A stretch of DNA of 64,000 bases, taken from Cardinium endosymbiont of Dermatophagoides farinae. Lineage in GTDB: Bacteria > Bacteroidota > Bacteroidia > Cytophagales > Amoebophilaceae. Made by a program: the position numbers and the translations under genes. Shown here piece by piece: positions 51,130 through 60,143 of this stretch (the stretch's first letter is position 1; every line of letters begins with the position of its first letter). The stretch spans positions 806,001-870,000 of the forward strand of contig NZ_VMBH01000001.1 of the NCBI RefSeq assembly GCF_007559345.1. The letters run 5' to 3'. Below the pieces are notes generated by a model, which was given only the letters and a program-made list of their open reading frames with translations, was not told where the DNA came from and ran no database searches.

Positions 51130-51790
51130 ATGTCAGATTAAAAAGATTATCAGTCATCAACCGTTCAATCGATTCATAAGCTAAACAGCTATCATTACGG
51201 GAATACCATTAACCTACTACGATTTTTAGTCGTTTTTCTTTTGGTATCCTTAGGTGGTTTATCTGCTTTTTTAGGCTATTTGGTATTTAAACAGAACAGA
51301 AGTGATTTGGTCTATTTTGCTACCCTTGAAGGGACCCATGTAGGTATAAGAAAAGATAATCCTACTAATAACAGTAGAGAAACCTTTGAGGTAGAAAATT
51401 TTGCTATACGCTTTATCCAAGATGGCTTTGCCCATAGCGAAAACAATTACCAAGAAAACATTGAAAGAGCTTTAACCGTTATGAATAATACTCTAGAGTC
51501 ACCTTAAAAAAACTCTTTTCTGATGATAGTTTGTTTCAAGTATATAAGGAATCTAATGGGGTAACTACGGTTTATGTTAAAAGCATACATACTGATACAC
51601 AGAACTATCCTATAGATCACAGATTTACTTTCAAACAGATTTAAAATTTTTAACTGGACAAGGGAAAGTCAAAACCCATAGCTACCATCAAGGCATTGCA
51701 TTAGAAATGCAACCAACAGCTAGATGCAGTAAAAATCCATATGGGTTAATGATAACTGATTTAACCTTTTTAAACCATGAAGAAAAGTAG
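51130..51790 (+). pseudogene. traK: TraK-like (VirB8-type) protein, degraded copy
   Basis: ATG 51130 is followed by a stop at codon 4; the frame then reads HKLNSYHYGNTINLLRFLVV, a membrane helix and FEVENFAIRFIQDGFAHSEN. Single-base losses near 51490 and 51612 shift the remainder, which reads VTLKKLFSDDSLFQVYKESN and ends FLNHEEK at 51790. The order TraJ-TraK-TraN is kept. The early stop is shared with the 63.5 kb copy. Confidence 0.82.
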
Positions 51791-52572
51791 CTTATTCATA
51801 TTTTTGGTACCTTATTTTCCTGTTTTTGCATTGGATATCAAAGTTTCAGATCAATATCCTATTTTGCTGGAACTCAATGGTACGATTGAAAAGATTTCTT
51901 TTGGCAATGGAGATAAAGAATATGTATCCAAAGAAGGAGGTAGGTTTTTAGAAGTCAAGGCTAAACATCCGAAAACAGGTAAAACCACTATTACAGTCTT
52001 TTACCTATCCAACGAAGGCAAAAAAATGAAAAGGTTGATGTATTTTATGGAACCGTTAGTTATGATGCAGGCATACAGCCAATGTATGATCTTACCCAGC
52101 ATAAAGTTAAGCAGATAGAAGAAGCAGAGAAATGGGACACCGATGAACCTTTAACTGAATCCTTAACAGAAGCTATAGAATACGTATCGCAGGAACAGCC
52201 AAATATTAAACGTTTTCATCAGACTAAACAATAAGTTGTTTTTTGAGTAATGCGGTAAGCACAGGGGAAGAAATTGTTTTAAAGTTTGTATTGAGAAATG
52301 GATCTCCTTATAACTATAAGGTAGGAAGCGTATATTTTGTAGGAAACAACAAAGACAAAACCGCTATTCCTATTAAACTAAAACCTAAACGAATGGTAGT
52401 AGCGCCTGGAGAAATCATACCTATGATTTTCGTTATCAAACACAAGGTAGAAAAATCAGGTATAATCGTTCGTTTTGAAGAGAAAAAAGGTCATAGAGAT
52501 TTAAGTTTGAACCTACCTAACAGATTGTTGCTGAGTATACCCTGTTTGGTTAAAGAATCTAAAGAAGTGTAG
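51777..52572 (+). pseudogene. traN: TraN-like (VirB9-type) protein, degraded copy
   Basis: Starts MKKSSLFIFLVPYFPVFAL, a signal peptide. Beta-rich mature part (HPKTGKTTITVFYLSNEG), shift in an A run near 52025, middle part NEKVDVFYGTVSYDAGIQPM in another frame to a stop near 52232, and the C-terminal domain (VVAPGEIIPMIFVIKHKVEK) in a third. It preserves the C-terminal region that is partly deleted at 23.3 kb. Confidence 0.78.
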
Positions 52573-52577
52573 TGCCT

Positions 52578-53444
52578 ATGGACAAGAAGCAATTAGGTTT
52601 TGGACTCGCTGGATTGTTGGTTATTGCTTGGGTGATATTACGTGATGTTAGAAAAACAAATAGTTGGCATGATTTTTTTGTAGCGCCTCCACCTAAAACT
52701 TGTAAGCTACTCGAAAAAGCAGAACCCTTATCGATTACTAAAGAAACCAATCAAAGAATGAAGGGAGTAGGTCGCATGCAATCAGCACAGGTACGTTGCT
52801 CTTTGTTTGAAGATATGGCTAAAAATATACATCAAGATGTATCAATAGTTGAACCAGAACCGGTTAAAGAACCTGAAAAAGTTAGTGTTAAACCTAAAAA
52901 GGTAGTGCAAAAAGTTAATAAGGTAGTGTATCCTACAAAACAGGAAAAAAACTACTTTCCAGTAGCCTTTGAAAGAAAAGGCAGAAAAAGGAATATTAAG
53001 GTAAAAAACAGCTTTGCTGCAGGTTATGTGTATGGGACACAAGAACTCAAACATGGCAGAAGTATTAAAATACGTGTCAAAGAAGCTTTTACTTACAAAG
53101 GTCAAGAAATCCCCAAAGGTGCGTTTTTATACGGCATCGTTGCTTTTGGAAAAGAAAGAATTCTGTCTAAGTTAGAAACAGCTGAATTTGGTAAAAATGT
53201 GATTCCAGTTGCTGTTGGTTTATATGATTCAGATTATATGATTGGACTATTAGTAGAAAATTTACATCCTTTCATTGATCAAGCGCAAAACAAATTGCTT
53301 AGCAAAGCAGCTAGTAGTGGCAGTAATTCTTGGATAAGAGAGATCAGTGGAGTAGTAGTAGATGGTATTAAATCCGTTAAAAATGAGCAAAAAATAACAA
53401 TAGAAAATAGAAGAAAAGTGTTTCTTAAACCAATAGAAAAATGA
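52578..53444 (+). CDS. traM: TraM-like (VirB10-type) protein, intact copy B
   Basis: 289 residues; the start MDKKQLGFGLAGLLVIAWVI is chosen because copy A begins at the same codon. Anchor helix 6-20, Lys/Pro/Val linker about 95-120, VirB10-type C-terminal domain with FAAGYVYGTQELKHGRSI and VIPVAVGLYDSDYMIGL. It immediately follows the degraded TraN, and its stop overlaps the VirB5-like gene by 4 bases. Confidence 0.85.
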   Translation: MDKKQLGFGLAGLLVIAWVILRDVRKTNSWHDFFVAPPPKTCKLLEKAEPLSITKETNQRMKGVGRMQSAQVRCSLFEDMAKNIHQDVSIVEPEPVKEPEKVSVKPKKVVQKVNKVVYPTKQEKNYFPVAFERKGRKRNIKVKNSFAAGYVYGTQELKHGRSIKIRVKEAFTYKGQEIPKGAFLYGIVAFGKERILSKLETAEFGKNVIPVAVGLYDSDYMIGLLVENLHPFIDQAQNKLLSKAASSGSNSWIREISGVVVDGIKSVKNEQKITIENRRKVFLKPIEK

Positions 53445-54355
53445 ATAAATTTAAAAAATATGGTGTGGTCTGTTTATGCCTGCTCATTCCTGTAACCTCT
53501 TCAGCAAGTATAGGATCTTCTATCAAATCAGGATTAAATAAAATCCTGCCTAACGGATTAAAGAAGTGGATACCTGGTCTATCTCCAGAAGAAAAGACCG
53601 CACAGTTGATGGAAGAGCAAGTAGGTACCTCTAACAACGTTTTAGAACAAATGAAGGATGCGGCTGATAGTATGAGAAAACTAAAAAAGAGTGTGGAAGA
53701 CGCTAATTCTATTAAAAACCAAGGTAAATCATTATTCAAAGATCTATCTGATGCGAAATATGGTAAAGTAGTGCTGGGTATATCAGAAAAAATAAGTGGT
53801 ATTAGTCTCAACCTTAGTGATTATATTCCTAGTTTAGATTGTACTAGAGACCTTAAAAGAAATTGTTCTTTTTCCTGTTATAGAGAAAAATCCCTATTAG
53901 GTAGAGTGGATTCTTTTACTGGTAGAAGTAGTAATTTCCTAAACACAAAACCACCAAAAAGTTTAAACTCCATTTGCTCAGACATTCAAGGAGAGTTGCG
54001 CCGATCAGATCAGATAAAAATAGCCTCTAAAGAGGCCAATAATAGACTGATTCCAGTTTATAAAGAACAGATCAAAAATCTAGAGATTCAAAATAAAAAA
54101 ATAGATAAAACGCTATCTAATCCTAATTTTTATAAAAATGACCCCGTAAAATACTTTCAACTAGAAAGCATTAAAAATAAAAATATCTTAGATATGGGAG
54201 AACTAGTGGAACGAATCAACAGACTTCAAGTGGCATCGGAAGAAGTGTCTAAAAATGATAAAGAAGCTATTGCAGAGCTTCACAGTGAAAAGTTAAACAA
54301 AGATCTAATACAGCATATCGTTAAAGGTAAAATAAAAAGAAATAGTAAATTTTAA
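53441..54355 (+). CDS. Periplasmic VirB5/TraI-like transfer protein, copy B
   Basis: 304 residues, signal peptide YGVVCLCLLIPVTSSAS, then charged helices with GISEKISGISLNLSDYIPSL and four clustered Cys. Same length and order as copy A at 45198. One base separates it from the 126-aa gene. Part of a short intact operon TraM-VirB5-126aa. Confidence 0.68.
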   Translation: MNKFKKYGVVCLCLLIPVTSSASIGSSIKSGLNKILPNGLKKWIPGLSPEEKTAQLMEEQVGTSNNVLEQMKDAADSMRKLKKSVEDANSIKNQGKSLFKDLSDAKYGKVVLGISEKISGISLNLSDYIPSLDCTRDLKRNCSFSCYREKSLLGRVDSFTGRSSNFLNTKPPKSLNSICSDIQGELRRSDQIKIASKEANNRLIPVYKEQIKNLEIQNKKIDKTLSNPNFYKNDPVKYFQLESIKNKNILDMGELVERINRLQVASEEVSKNDKEAIAELHSEKLNKDLIQHIVKGKIKRNSKF

Positions 54356-54736
54356 ATGAAAATGAGTAAAAAATACAAACTAGAAAAAGTGAAGGAGTTT
54401 CCTTATAATCCTTTTTTAAACTACAGGTCAGAGGTACAGTTCGATGAGTTTTTCATAGATGAACTGTCAAATAAAGCTAAGAATATCATTAAGTATTTAA
54501 TGTGTAAACATTCATTTAAAGAAGAAAAATTCTTATTTAAGCTAAATGAGTTTAATAGGTTTATGATATATATAAATATGGAATACCCCTGCGATGGGAT
54601 AGCAGAACTATGCGCCAAAAATGTATTAGCAAAGACCAAAGATCCAGATCTATATTGGGTGAATAATGATTTCTTTAGAACTGGAATCTTTCAACCTAAA
54701 TACTTAGAATGTACCGAAGAAGATAGATACAAATAG
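54356..54736 (+). CDS. 126-aa conserved protein of the transfer cluster, copy B
   Basis: Starts MKMSKKYKLEKVKEFPYNPF; a few substitutions from copy A, all compatible with a working protein. No homologue is present after the VirB5-like gene of cluster 1, where the AAA-ATPase gene lies instead. Its stop is 2 bases from the Rpn stop on the other strand. Function unknown; possibly a winged-helix regulator. Confidence 0.62.
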   Translation: MKMSKKYKLEKVKEFPYNPFLNYRSEVQFDEFFIDELSNKAKNIIKYLMCKHSFKEEKFLFKLNEFNRFMIYINMEYPCDGIAELCAKNVLAKTKDPDLYWVNNDFFRTGIFQPKYLECTEEDRYK

Positions 54737-54738
54737 GT

Positions 54739-55698
54739 CTACACAAGTCCCTCGATACGAGATACAGGTAAACCAGTAAGAGCAATAATATCCTCTACAG
54801 GGTAGCCCTTATTAAGCATGGATTTGGCGATCTCTACTTTACCCTCTAGCTTTCCTTTTTCCTCTCCTATTCGGATACCATTCTCTTCTCCTATTCGGAT
54901 ACCATTCTCCTCTCCTATTCGGATACCTTCATCCCTATATTTTTGTGCTATAGTTCTCATAATATCTTCTTTATCTTCACTAGGTAGATGCTTTGTGATA
55001 ATATTTTCTAGAACAGATTGCTGATCTTCAGGTAATTTACTATCACTATACCATAAAAAGCTTCTTATGTAAATATAACCTTTTTCCTTGTCAAGAACAA
55101 TACATGATTTAAAGTTTTCTAAAAATTCTTCCCATAACTTAAGTATATCACGGGAGTGAACATACTTCATAAAATATTCGAGCATGCCGAGATGTTCCTT
55201 TTTTTTGATCTCATTATCTGGCATAGCATACAAGTCTACTAATTGGTAATCACCGCCCATAAACTCTTTAGCAAGAGTAGGTTCACTAAATAACTCCCAT
55301 AAATTTCTTGGGACAGTAAAAGGTGTATTACCATGGTATACGACCAGCGGAATTATTAGTGGAAGTTTTGATTTATTTTTCACCTTATGCCTTTCAAGTA
55401 AGAGAAACATATATTTCCATAACTTGAATGCTGTCCAATATCTAGGGCTAACCTCGGCCTCAACAAGTGTATATATGAAAGCTTTCTGATTATTCTTCAT
55501 CTTGATAGAGAATACTAAATCACTAAATTTTTGCTTTAAATTATCCTCTACATATGATTCTTTTTCTATTTTAAGAGTGTTTAGATCTAACAATGATTTA
55601 CACGATTCTGGTAAATAATGGCTAAGAAACTCACGGGCAGCTACTGGATCGGAAAGGACTTTCTTAGCGAGGCCATCATGTTTCAATCTCTCTGTCAT
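54739..55698 (-). CDS. Rpn-family nuclease (PD-(D/E)XK), intact
   Basis: 319 residues. DGLAKKVL, FSDLVFSIKM and IYTLVEAEVSPRYW carry the catalytic pattern; LIIPLVVYHGNTPFTVPRNL is the family's conserved block. The C-terminus has three tandem IRIGEENG units, then TGLPVSRIEGLV, an HTH-like end. It is the intact counterpart of the 43.9 kb gene and converges on the transfer operon. Confidence 0.9.
   Translation of the reverse strand: MTERLKHDGLAKKVLSDPVAAREFLSHYLPESCKSLLDLNTLKIEKESYVEDNLKQKFSDLVFSIKMKNNQKAFIYTLVEAEVSPRYWTAFKLWKYMFLLLERHKVKNKSKLPLIIPLVVYHGNTPFTVPRNLWELFSEPTLAKEFMGGDYQLVDLYAMPDNEIKKKEHLGMLEYFMKYVHSRDILKLWEEFLENFKSCIVLDKEKGYIYIRSFLWYSDSKLPEDQQSVLENIITKHLPSEDKEDIMRTIAQKYRDEGIRIGEENGIRIGEENGIRIGEEKGKLEGKVEIAKSMLNKGYPVEDIIALTGLPVSRIEGLV
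54864..54930 (-). repeat. 24-bp tandem repeat inside the Rpn gene
   Basis: Almost three copies of CTCCTATTCGGATACCATTC plus TCTT, encoding GIRIGEEN units. In-frame repeats of this kind vary in copy number between Rpn genes; the 15.0 and 43.9 kb genes have shorter, diverged versions. Confidence 0.85.
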
Positions 55699-56018
55699 AA
55701 AGATAACTTCTTAAGAAGCATGAAATAGTTAAATGTGATAAGATAAAAAACTAATGAGTAAATATTACTAAAATAGGAAGAACCCATATATAGTTACCAA
55801 AACGTATCCAATATTACAAATATAACATTTTAATTCTAAAAACATGCAAAAATGAACTTATTCAAGTTCTATTTCTCATAGGAATACGTTTTAACATTGG
55901 ACAACAAAATTTTATGTTGAAACTGCAAATTTCTATTCATTCGCTACAACTGGTTTAAAATTCACAATATACTTCAATCAATTGGTACTACATTCATAAT
56001 TGGCTACTTTAATGATTT
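55699..56018. other. AT-rich spacer
   Basis: About 320 bases upstream of the Rpn gene and downstream of the second parA. No gene, RNA or clear promoter is seen. Confidence 0.45.
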
Positions 56019-56052
56019 AATTATTTAACTATATAATGAATTAACGCTTTGC

Positions 56053-56694
56053 TTATTTAGTTAAATAGTCAATTCTGTCTGCCACAGATTGGACAACTTC
56101 TTCACATTTATTAGTTAACCGAATATAACGTGTCTCGGAAATTGATCTACCTTCTCTTACAGCTTGTCTAAAAGCTGTTTTTTCTAAGATATGACCAGAA
56201 AGTATCATATATCCTGTTTGATTCAAATAGTTTAATACTTCATCTAACTCTGCATGACTATTACCAACCCGAGATAAAACAAATGCCAGTTTATTTTTAT
56301 TTATTCCATCATTGACCAACTCATGTGCTAATCTAATTTGAGGATTTAGATCATCTATAGAGTTCCCTGTTGGTAAAAGTAATAAGTGAACAATATTGGC
56401 AATACTTTTTGTCATCCTACTTGCATGTGGTGCGCCATCAAAAATAACAAGATCGTACGATTCTTGAACTTGTATGGTATCTTCAACATCTATAAAACGT
56501 TCTACATGAATTAACGGGCTAACTTTATTTTTTTGTCTACGCAAATTCCATTCATAAGATGTGCTTTGAGAACTGTCCATGTCAGCTATAAGAACATTCC
56601 AATCAACGCGTGCATATTCCATTGCAAGTAACCTGCTTATCATACTTTTGCCTACACCACCTTTTTGAGAAACTACACCAATTAACACTGCCAT
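56053..56694 (-). CDS. parA: ParA-family partition ATPase, copy 2
   Basis: 213 residues. Deviant Walker A SQKGGVGKSM at 9-18, Walker A' LIADMDSSQSTSYEW near 35-49, Walker B LVIFDGAPHAS near 83-93. It groups by these motifs with plasmid ParA proteins without an HTH. An RHH gene lies 69 bases upstream on the same strand, separated by TTTAGTTAAAT repeats. Confidence 0.92.
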   Translation of the reverse strand: MAVLIGVVSQKGGVGKSMISRLLAMEYARVDWNVLIADMDSSQSTSYEWNLRRQKNKVSPLIHVERFIDVEDTIQVQESYDLVIFDGAPHASRMTKSIANIVHLLLLPTGNSIDDLNPQIRLAHELVNDGINKNKLAFVLSRVGNSHAELDEVLNYLNQTGYMILSGHILEKTAFRQAVREGRSISETRYIRLTNKCEEVVQSVADRIDYLTK

Positions 56695-56765
56695 ATATAT
56701 TACATTTAGTTAAATCATTATTAAATTATTTAACTAAATAAATATTTAGTTATTTAGTTAAATTT
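56695..56765. promoter_or_regulatory. TTTAGTTAAAT repeats between the parA and RHH genes
   Basis: At least four copies of TTTAGTTAAAT or its reverse complement ATTTAACTAAA in 70 bases. Related words lie at 56018-56070 and 57040-57063, so both genes are bracketed. They are candidate operator or parS-type sites for the RHH protein; AT-rich composition may inflate the count. Confidence 0.55.
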
Positions 56766-57003
56766 ATATGTTTTTTGAACGATATAAATCAAAAGACTCT
56801 TTTAATATCTCTACCATAGATTTATCTTTTTCCAGTGCATATTTTTTATATGCTCGTCTTAACTCTGCAGTTACTTTAAAATTCATGGTAACTAACTGAT
56901 CAGAAGGATACTTAGTTAAATTAGTAATCTTACTTTCATTCATTCTAGGCGCAATACCTAAACCAACTTGAGTTTTCTTAACCTTTATTGCCATGAACAT
57001 CAA
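56764..57003 (-). CDS. Small RHH-like partition partner of ParA copy 2
   Basis: 79 residues; the likely start is Met4 (AIKVKKTQVGLGIAPRM). The C-terminal half, LVTMNFKVTAELRRAYKKYA followed by SMVEILKESFDLY, fits strand-helix-helix. The basic N-terminus and its position before ParA support a centromere-binding role. Confidence 0.62.
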   Translation of the reverse strand: MMFMAIKVKKTQVGLGIAPRMNESKITNLTKYPSDQLVTMNFKVTAELRRAYKKYALEKDKSMVEILKESFDLYRSKNI

Positions 57004-57063
57004 TTTTATATTAGAAGTTATAATATTAAATAAAGAATTAACTGTTTAGTTATTTAACTAATA

Positions 57064-57442
57064 TACATAATTAATTGGACGATCAGACCCAGATTAGCAG
57101 AAAGTTACGGTTTCAATTCAAAGTTCTAATAAACTTATTTTTAAAACTGTAATTTTTTTATCTGTTTAAATTTCCATAAACCTCACGGATAATCATGATT
57201 TACGGATGTAGTATCTGTTATATGTCCAATGAATTTATTCTCCGATTTATTAAGACATAAATGCAACTTTGAATATGAAGGATTATCTAAAATAGAAGTA
57301 AAAACAGGTATTAAATTATCTTCGTCCTAATATGTAAACTGTTAACGCTCGTTAAATAATTATTATTTTGTTTATATTTTACATAATATAAAACAAATAC
57401 AAAATGTTAAGCCTTACGGTATAATTTAAGTTAAAAGATAAC
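57064..57442. other. Spacer upstream of the resolvase, possible res site
   Basis: About 380 AT-rich bases. TTTATATT-TTACAT-AATATAAA at 57371-57392 is an inverted repeat ~50 bases before the resolvase start, where resolvase binding sites commonly lie. No other structure is seen. Confidence 0.4.
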
Positions 57443-58062
57443 ATGAGTAAAATTTTAGCTTATTTGCGTGCTTCAACAGATAAACAAGATGTAACGCACC
57501 AAAAATATGAAATACTCGAATACGCACGGAGGAATGATCTGAAGATTGATGAATATATTGAAGTGACCATATCAGCAACCAAAAATAGCAAACAAAGAAG
57601 AATTGATGAGCTGACAAAAAATTATCCCCTCAGGATACATTAGTCGTCACAGAACTAAGCCGATTAGGAAGAAGTACAGCTGAAGTGGTTGATCTAGTTA
57701 ATACCTTAATTGACCGACAAGTATGCATTATAATTATAAAGCAGCATCTCAATTTTAATCGTCATGACCTTAATTCAAAAGTGGTTGTTACCTTATTTTC
57801 ATTTTTTGGGGAACTTGAACGAGATTTTATCAGTTTAAGAACCAAGGAAGCATTAGCCTCAAAGAGAGCAAAGGGAATAAAACTCGGCAAACCTGAAGGA
57901 ACACTGCAAAAAAGTCAGTTTGATGTCGATAGAGAGAAAATTGTCGAATTATTAACTTTGGGTCTATCAGTTAGAAAAATAGCTAAATTTTTTAATTATA
58001 AAAATCATATTTCCCTAAACACATACATTAACAAACGAAAATTGTCTGACAAAAAACTATGA
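57443..58062 (+). pseudogene. Serine resolvase/invertase, one frameshift
   Basis: First frame 57443-57643: ILAYLRASTDKQDVTHQKYE, with catalytic Ser11 in the usual R-x-S-T position, to DELTKNYPL. One base is out of place near 57630; the other frame continues with LVVTELSRLGRSTAEVVDLV, then FFGELERDFISLRTKEALAS and KGIKLGKPEG, the resolvase E-helix and hinge. The HTH (GLSVRKIAKFFN) ends at 58062. Such enzymes resolve plasmid dimers or cointegrates. Confidence 0.86.
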
Positions 58063-58241
58063 GTTTTATAGAAATGTAAAATAATTGATAGTCAAATGAT
58101 TATAATAAAATTGATAAGGGAAAATGAAAATTATTTCTATACTAAATGGATTGATTAATAAGTGGTTTTGAACCAAAATCAGACAAACCGGGCTTTTAGT
58201 TAAATTACCCCTTTATGTTAGCTAATGGAACCATATAGGGG

Positions 58242-58500
58242 GTCTGTCTACTTAAGTGTGTAAATTATTTTTTTGTTTATTGAATTCTACTTTCAAATTT
58301 AATTAAAAAATGTGCCATAGCCTCACTCCAATTTTGAATAGCGTTGGTCCATTTTCTGGTCATATAGTTAATAGTTAAATATAATGTTTTAAAGACAGCT
58401 GTATCGTTAGGAAATACCCTTTTATTTTTGGTGACTCTACGGAATTGGCTATTTACAGATTCTACAGCATTGGTTGTGTAAATGACTCTTCGTATAGGCT
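58242..58500 (-). mobile_element. IS256-family element remnant (3' end)
   Basis: Minus strand encodes IYTTNAVESVNSQFRRVTKN, then FPNDTAVFKTLYLTINYMTR and KWTNAIQNWSEAMAHF to a stop at 58277, the C-terminus of IS256 (mutator-type) transposases. The terminal repeat GGTCTGTCTACTTAAGTGTG and TAAATTA follows. The rest of the element is missing at 58500, where it meets the coiled-coil gene. Confidence 0.8.
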
Positions 58501-58506
58501 AGGGTA

Positions 58507-59445
58507 TTGTATTATCCGGATGGCACAAATCATGAAACAGAAGCTGTAGATCTTTCTATTTTCTTATTTGAAGCACTAGCTTCTAAAATAGATTCATTAG
58601 ACAATGATGGAAAAGAGTTATACAATCCTTTGGTTGAGGACTACAGTATACCTTCAGCACCAGCCTTGCAAACTTTAAAAGAGATAGAACCAGTTTGGTG
58701 TAGCCGTCACTCTAATTTGCATGACATATTGGTCTATATGCAGCATGATACGGCTGTTTCTCGTCAAGTTTCGGACGTACTTAATAATCTACAGACTCTT
58801 AAACAAGACACTAAAGATAGAGTAAAGACTAGAGTATTAACCACTAGATTATTAAATGATTGGCATAAAGAAATGAATCATATTAACGCTAATCAAGAAC
58901 CAGATGGTCGTAAAATACATACAAATATATTAGAAAGAGAGGTAAATAGTTTTTCTGATATCTTTCGGTCATGTGCAGGTATATCAAATATGGAAGATGT
59001 AATACAATCTTTAGAAGATGTAATTGTAAAAATTACAGATTTAAAGAGAGAAACAACAAGATTAGATATTAAAAAAGCTGAAAAAGAAGCAGAATACCAA
59101 TCTTTTCAAAGAGAAACTAGGCGTGCTATAGAAGATGAGCGCAAAACTAGAGAGGCCGATGTTGAACATTTAGAAGAAGAAATAAAAGACCTCTGTGAAA
59201 GTATGGACGAATTAGCCTCTAAGGTAAGAAGACATGATGGAAATATTTTAGATTTAAATGAGTCGTTTGATAAATTCATTAAGGATAAGAAGGATCTACT
59301 ATATAGGTTAAGTAGATTAGAATCAGAAGTAAACAAACACGATATGGAAATAGATAAAATAATTGATAAAGTGTGTTATCTATTAAGTAAACGTAGTGTG
59401 GTTAGACCAAATAAAATAGATAGAAAAGTATCTGACTCTGACTAG
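58507..59445 (+). pseudogene. Coiled-coil protein truncated at the 5' end by IS256
   Basis: The frame is open up to the IS junction at ~58500, so the N-terminus is lost; 58507 is only the first ATG-free start available. The visible 312 residues are a mixed N-terminal part (ETEAVDLSIFLFEALASKID) and a long coiled coil from ~165 (EKEAEYQSFQRETRRAIEDE, KDLLYRLSRLESEVNKHDME). No family is recognised. Such proteins in symbionts are often secreted, but the signal region is not available here. Confidence 0.55.
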
Positions 59446-59481
59446 GTTCTTACTTTAAACTCTAGAAAAATAAAGTATTCT

Positions 59482-59532
59482 TTCCCATTAGCTCGTTCTT
59501 TTTTGGTCAAAAAAATCCTTACGCAGTAAGGG
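59482..59532. promoter_or_regulatory. CCTTACGCAGTAAGG module, inverted copy
   Basis: TCCCATTAGCTCGTT, then TTGGTCAAAA and CCTTACGCAGTAAGG: the reverse complement, with small gaps, of the modules at 51050 and 63391. It lies ~25 bases upstream of TraE. With 63391-63431 it brackets the TraE-TraJ genes as a short inverted repeat. Confidence 0.6.
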
Positions 59533-59555
59533 TATAACATTAAAACAGAAGAAAA

Positions 59556-59795
59556 ATGATATTGCTGGATATCACAGGTGCCCTTGAGGGTTGGATTACA
59601 AGTGGCTATCAGTTGCTAACCTTGGTAGCCAAACTACTAGGCGTAGTAGGCGCCTTTAGACTAACCTATTTGTACAATATTGGTAGGGATAGAGGCATGA
59701 TATTTCATGAGTTATTACACTGGATAGCTGCTATTGTCTTTTTTTCGTCAATTGGCCCCTTGTATGATATGATTTCTAATTTTTTTAAACTCTAA
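59556..59795 (+). CDS. traE: TraE-like conjugation protein (DUF4134/VirB2-like), cluster 2
   Basis: 79 residues with hydrophobic segments LLTLVAKLLGVVGAFRL and WIAAIVFFSSIGPLYDM. Diverged from the 18.3 kb protein but the same size, topology and place before TraF and TraG. First gene of the second transfer operon in the window. Confidence 0.7.
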   Translation: MILLDITGALEGWITSGYQLLTLVAKLLGVVGAFRLTYLYNIGRDRGMIFHELLHWIAAIVFFSSIGPLYDMISNFFKL

Positions 59796-59819
59796 ATCAG
59801 GTAAAAAAATAAATATAAC

Positions 59820-60143
59820 ATGCAAAAATTAGTCAATAGCCCCTACTTAAAAGAAAAAGGCTTTTTAGGTCCTTTTTCGTTACCAGAAGCCTTAGTGTCG
59901 CTAGGTATTTGCTGCCTGACCTATATTACCTCTTGCTACTGTGAGGATTGGTTACACTACAACCGAATGTGGACCATTTCTTTAACCAGCCTCATGGTTA
60001 TTATTTCTTTTTTGGTAAAAATATTCTTGAAAAATAGTAATCCTGCCTGGTTATCAAGTATTTTTGCTTATCAGTTTTTGCATGTACCGATAGATAGTTT
60101 TAGGATAAAATTTAAGATCAATGCTTTTCTCAAAGAAAGATAA
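59820..60143 (+). CDS. traF: TraF-like conjugation protein (DUF4133/VirB3-like), cluster 2
   Basis: 107 residues; membrane segments ALVSLGICCLTYITSCY and ISLTSLMVIISFLVKIF, then a short cytoplasmic tail. It overlaps TraG by 23 bases, as cluster 1 TraF does. Low identity to the cluster 1 protein suggests that the two operons are old paralogues or came separately. Confidence 0.7.
   Translation: MQKLVNSPYLKEKGFLGPFSLPEALVSLGICCLTYITSCYCEDWLHYNRMWTISLTSLMVIISFLVKIFLKNSNPAWLSSIFAYQFLHVPIDSFRIKFKINAFLKER

Larger units (their letters stand above)
50803..51656. repeat. Direct repeat copy A (partner 63143-64000)
   Basis: From TAATGTGGGGG onward the DNA matches 63143 to the window end almost base for base (TraJ end, spacer, TraK). 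Copy A has several single-base deletions that copy B lacks. The true end of copy B lies outside the window. Confidence 0.92.
52572..55698. repeat. Inverted repeat arm B (partner 43854-46989)
   Basis: TraM, VirB5-like and 126-aa genes on the plus strand, then the Rpn gene on the minus strand, a mirror of arm A. All four genes are open here, whereas arm A has frameshifts in two. Confidence 0.88.
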
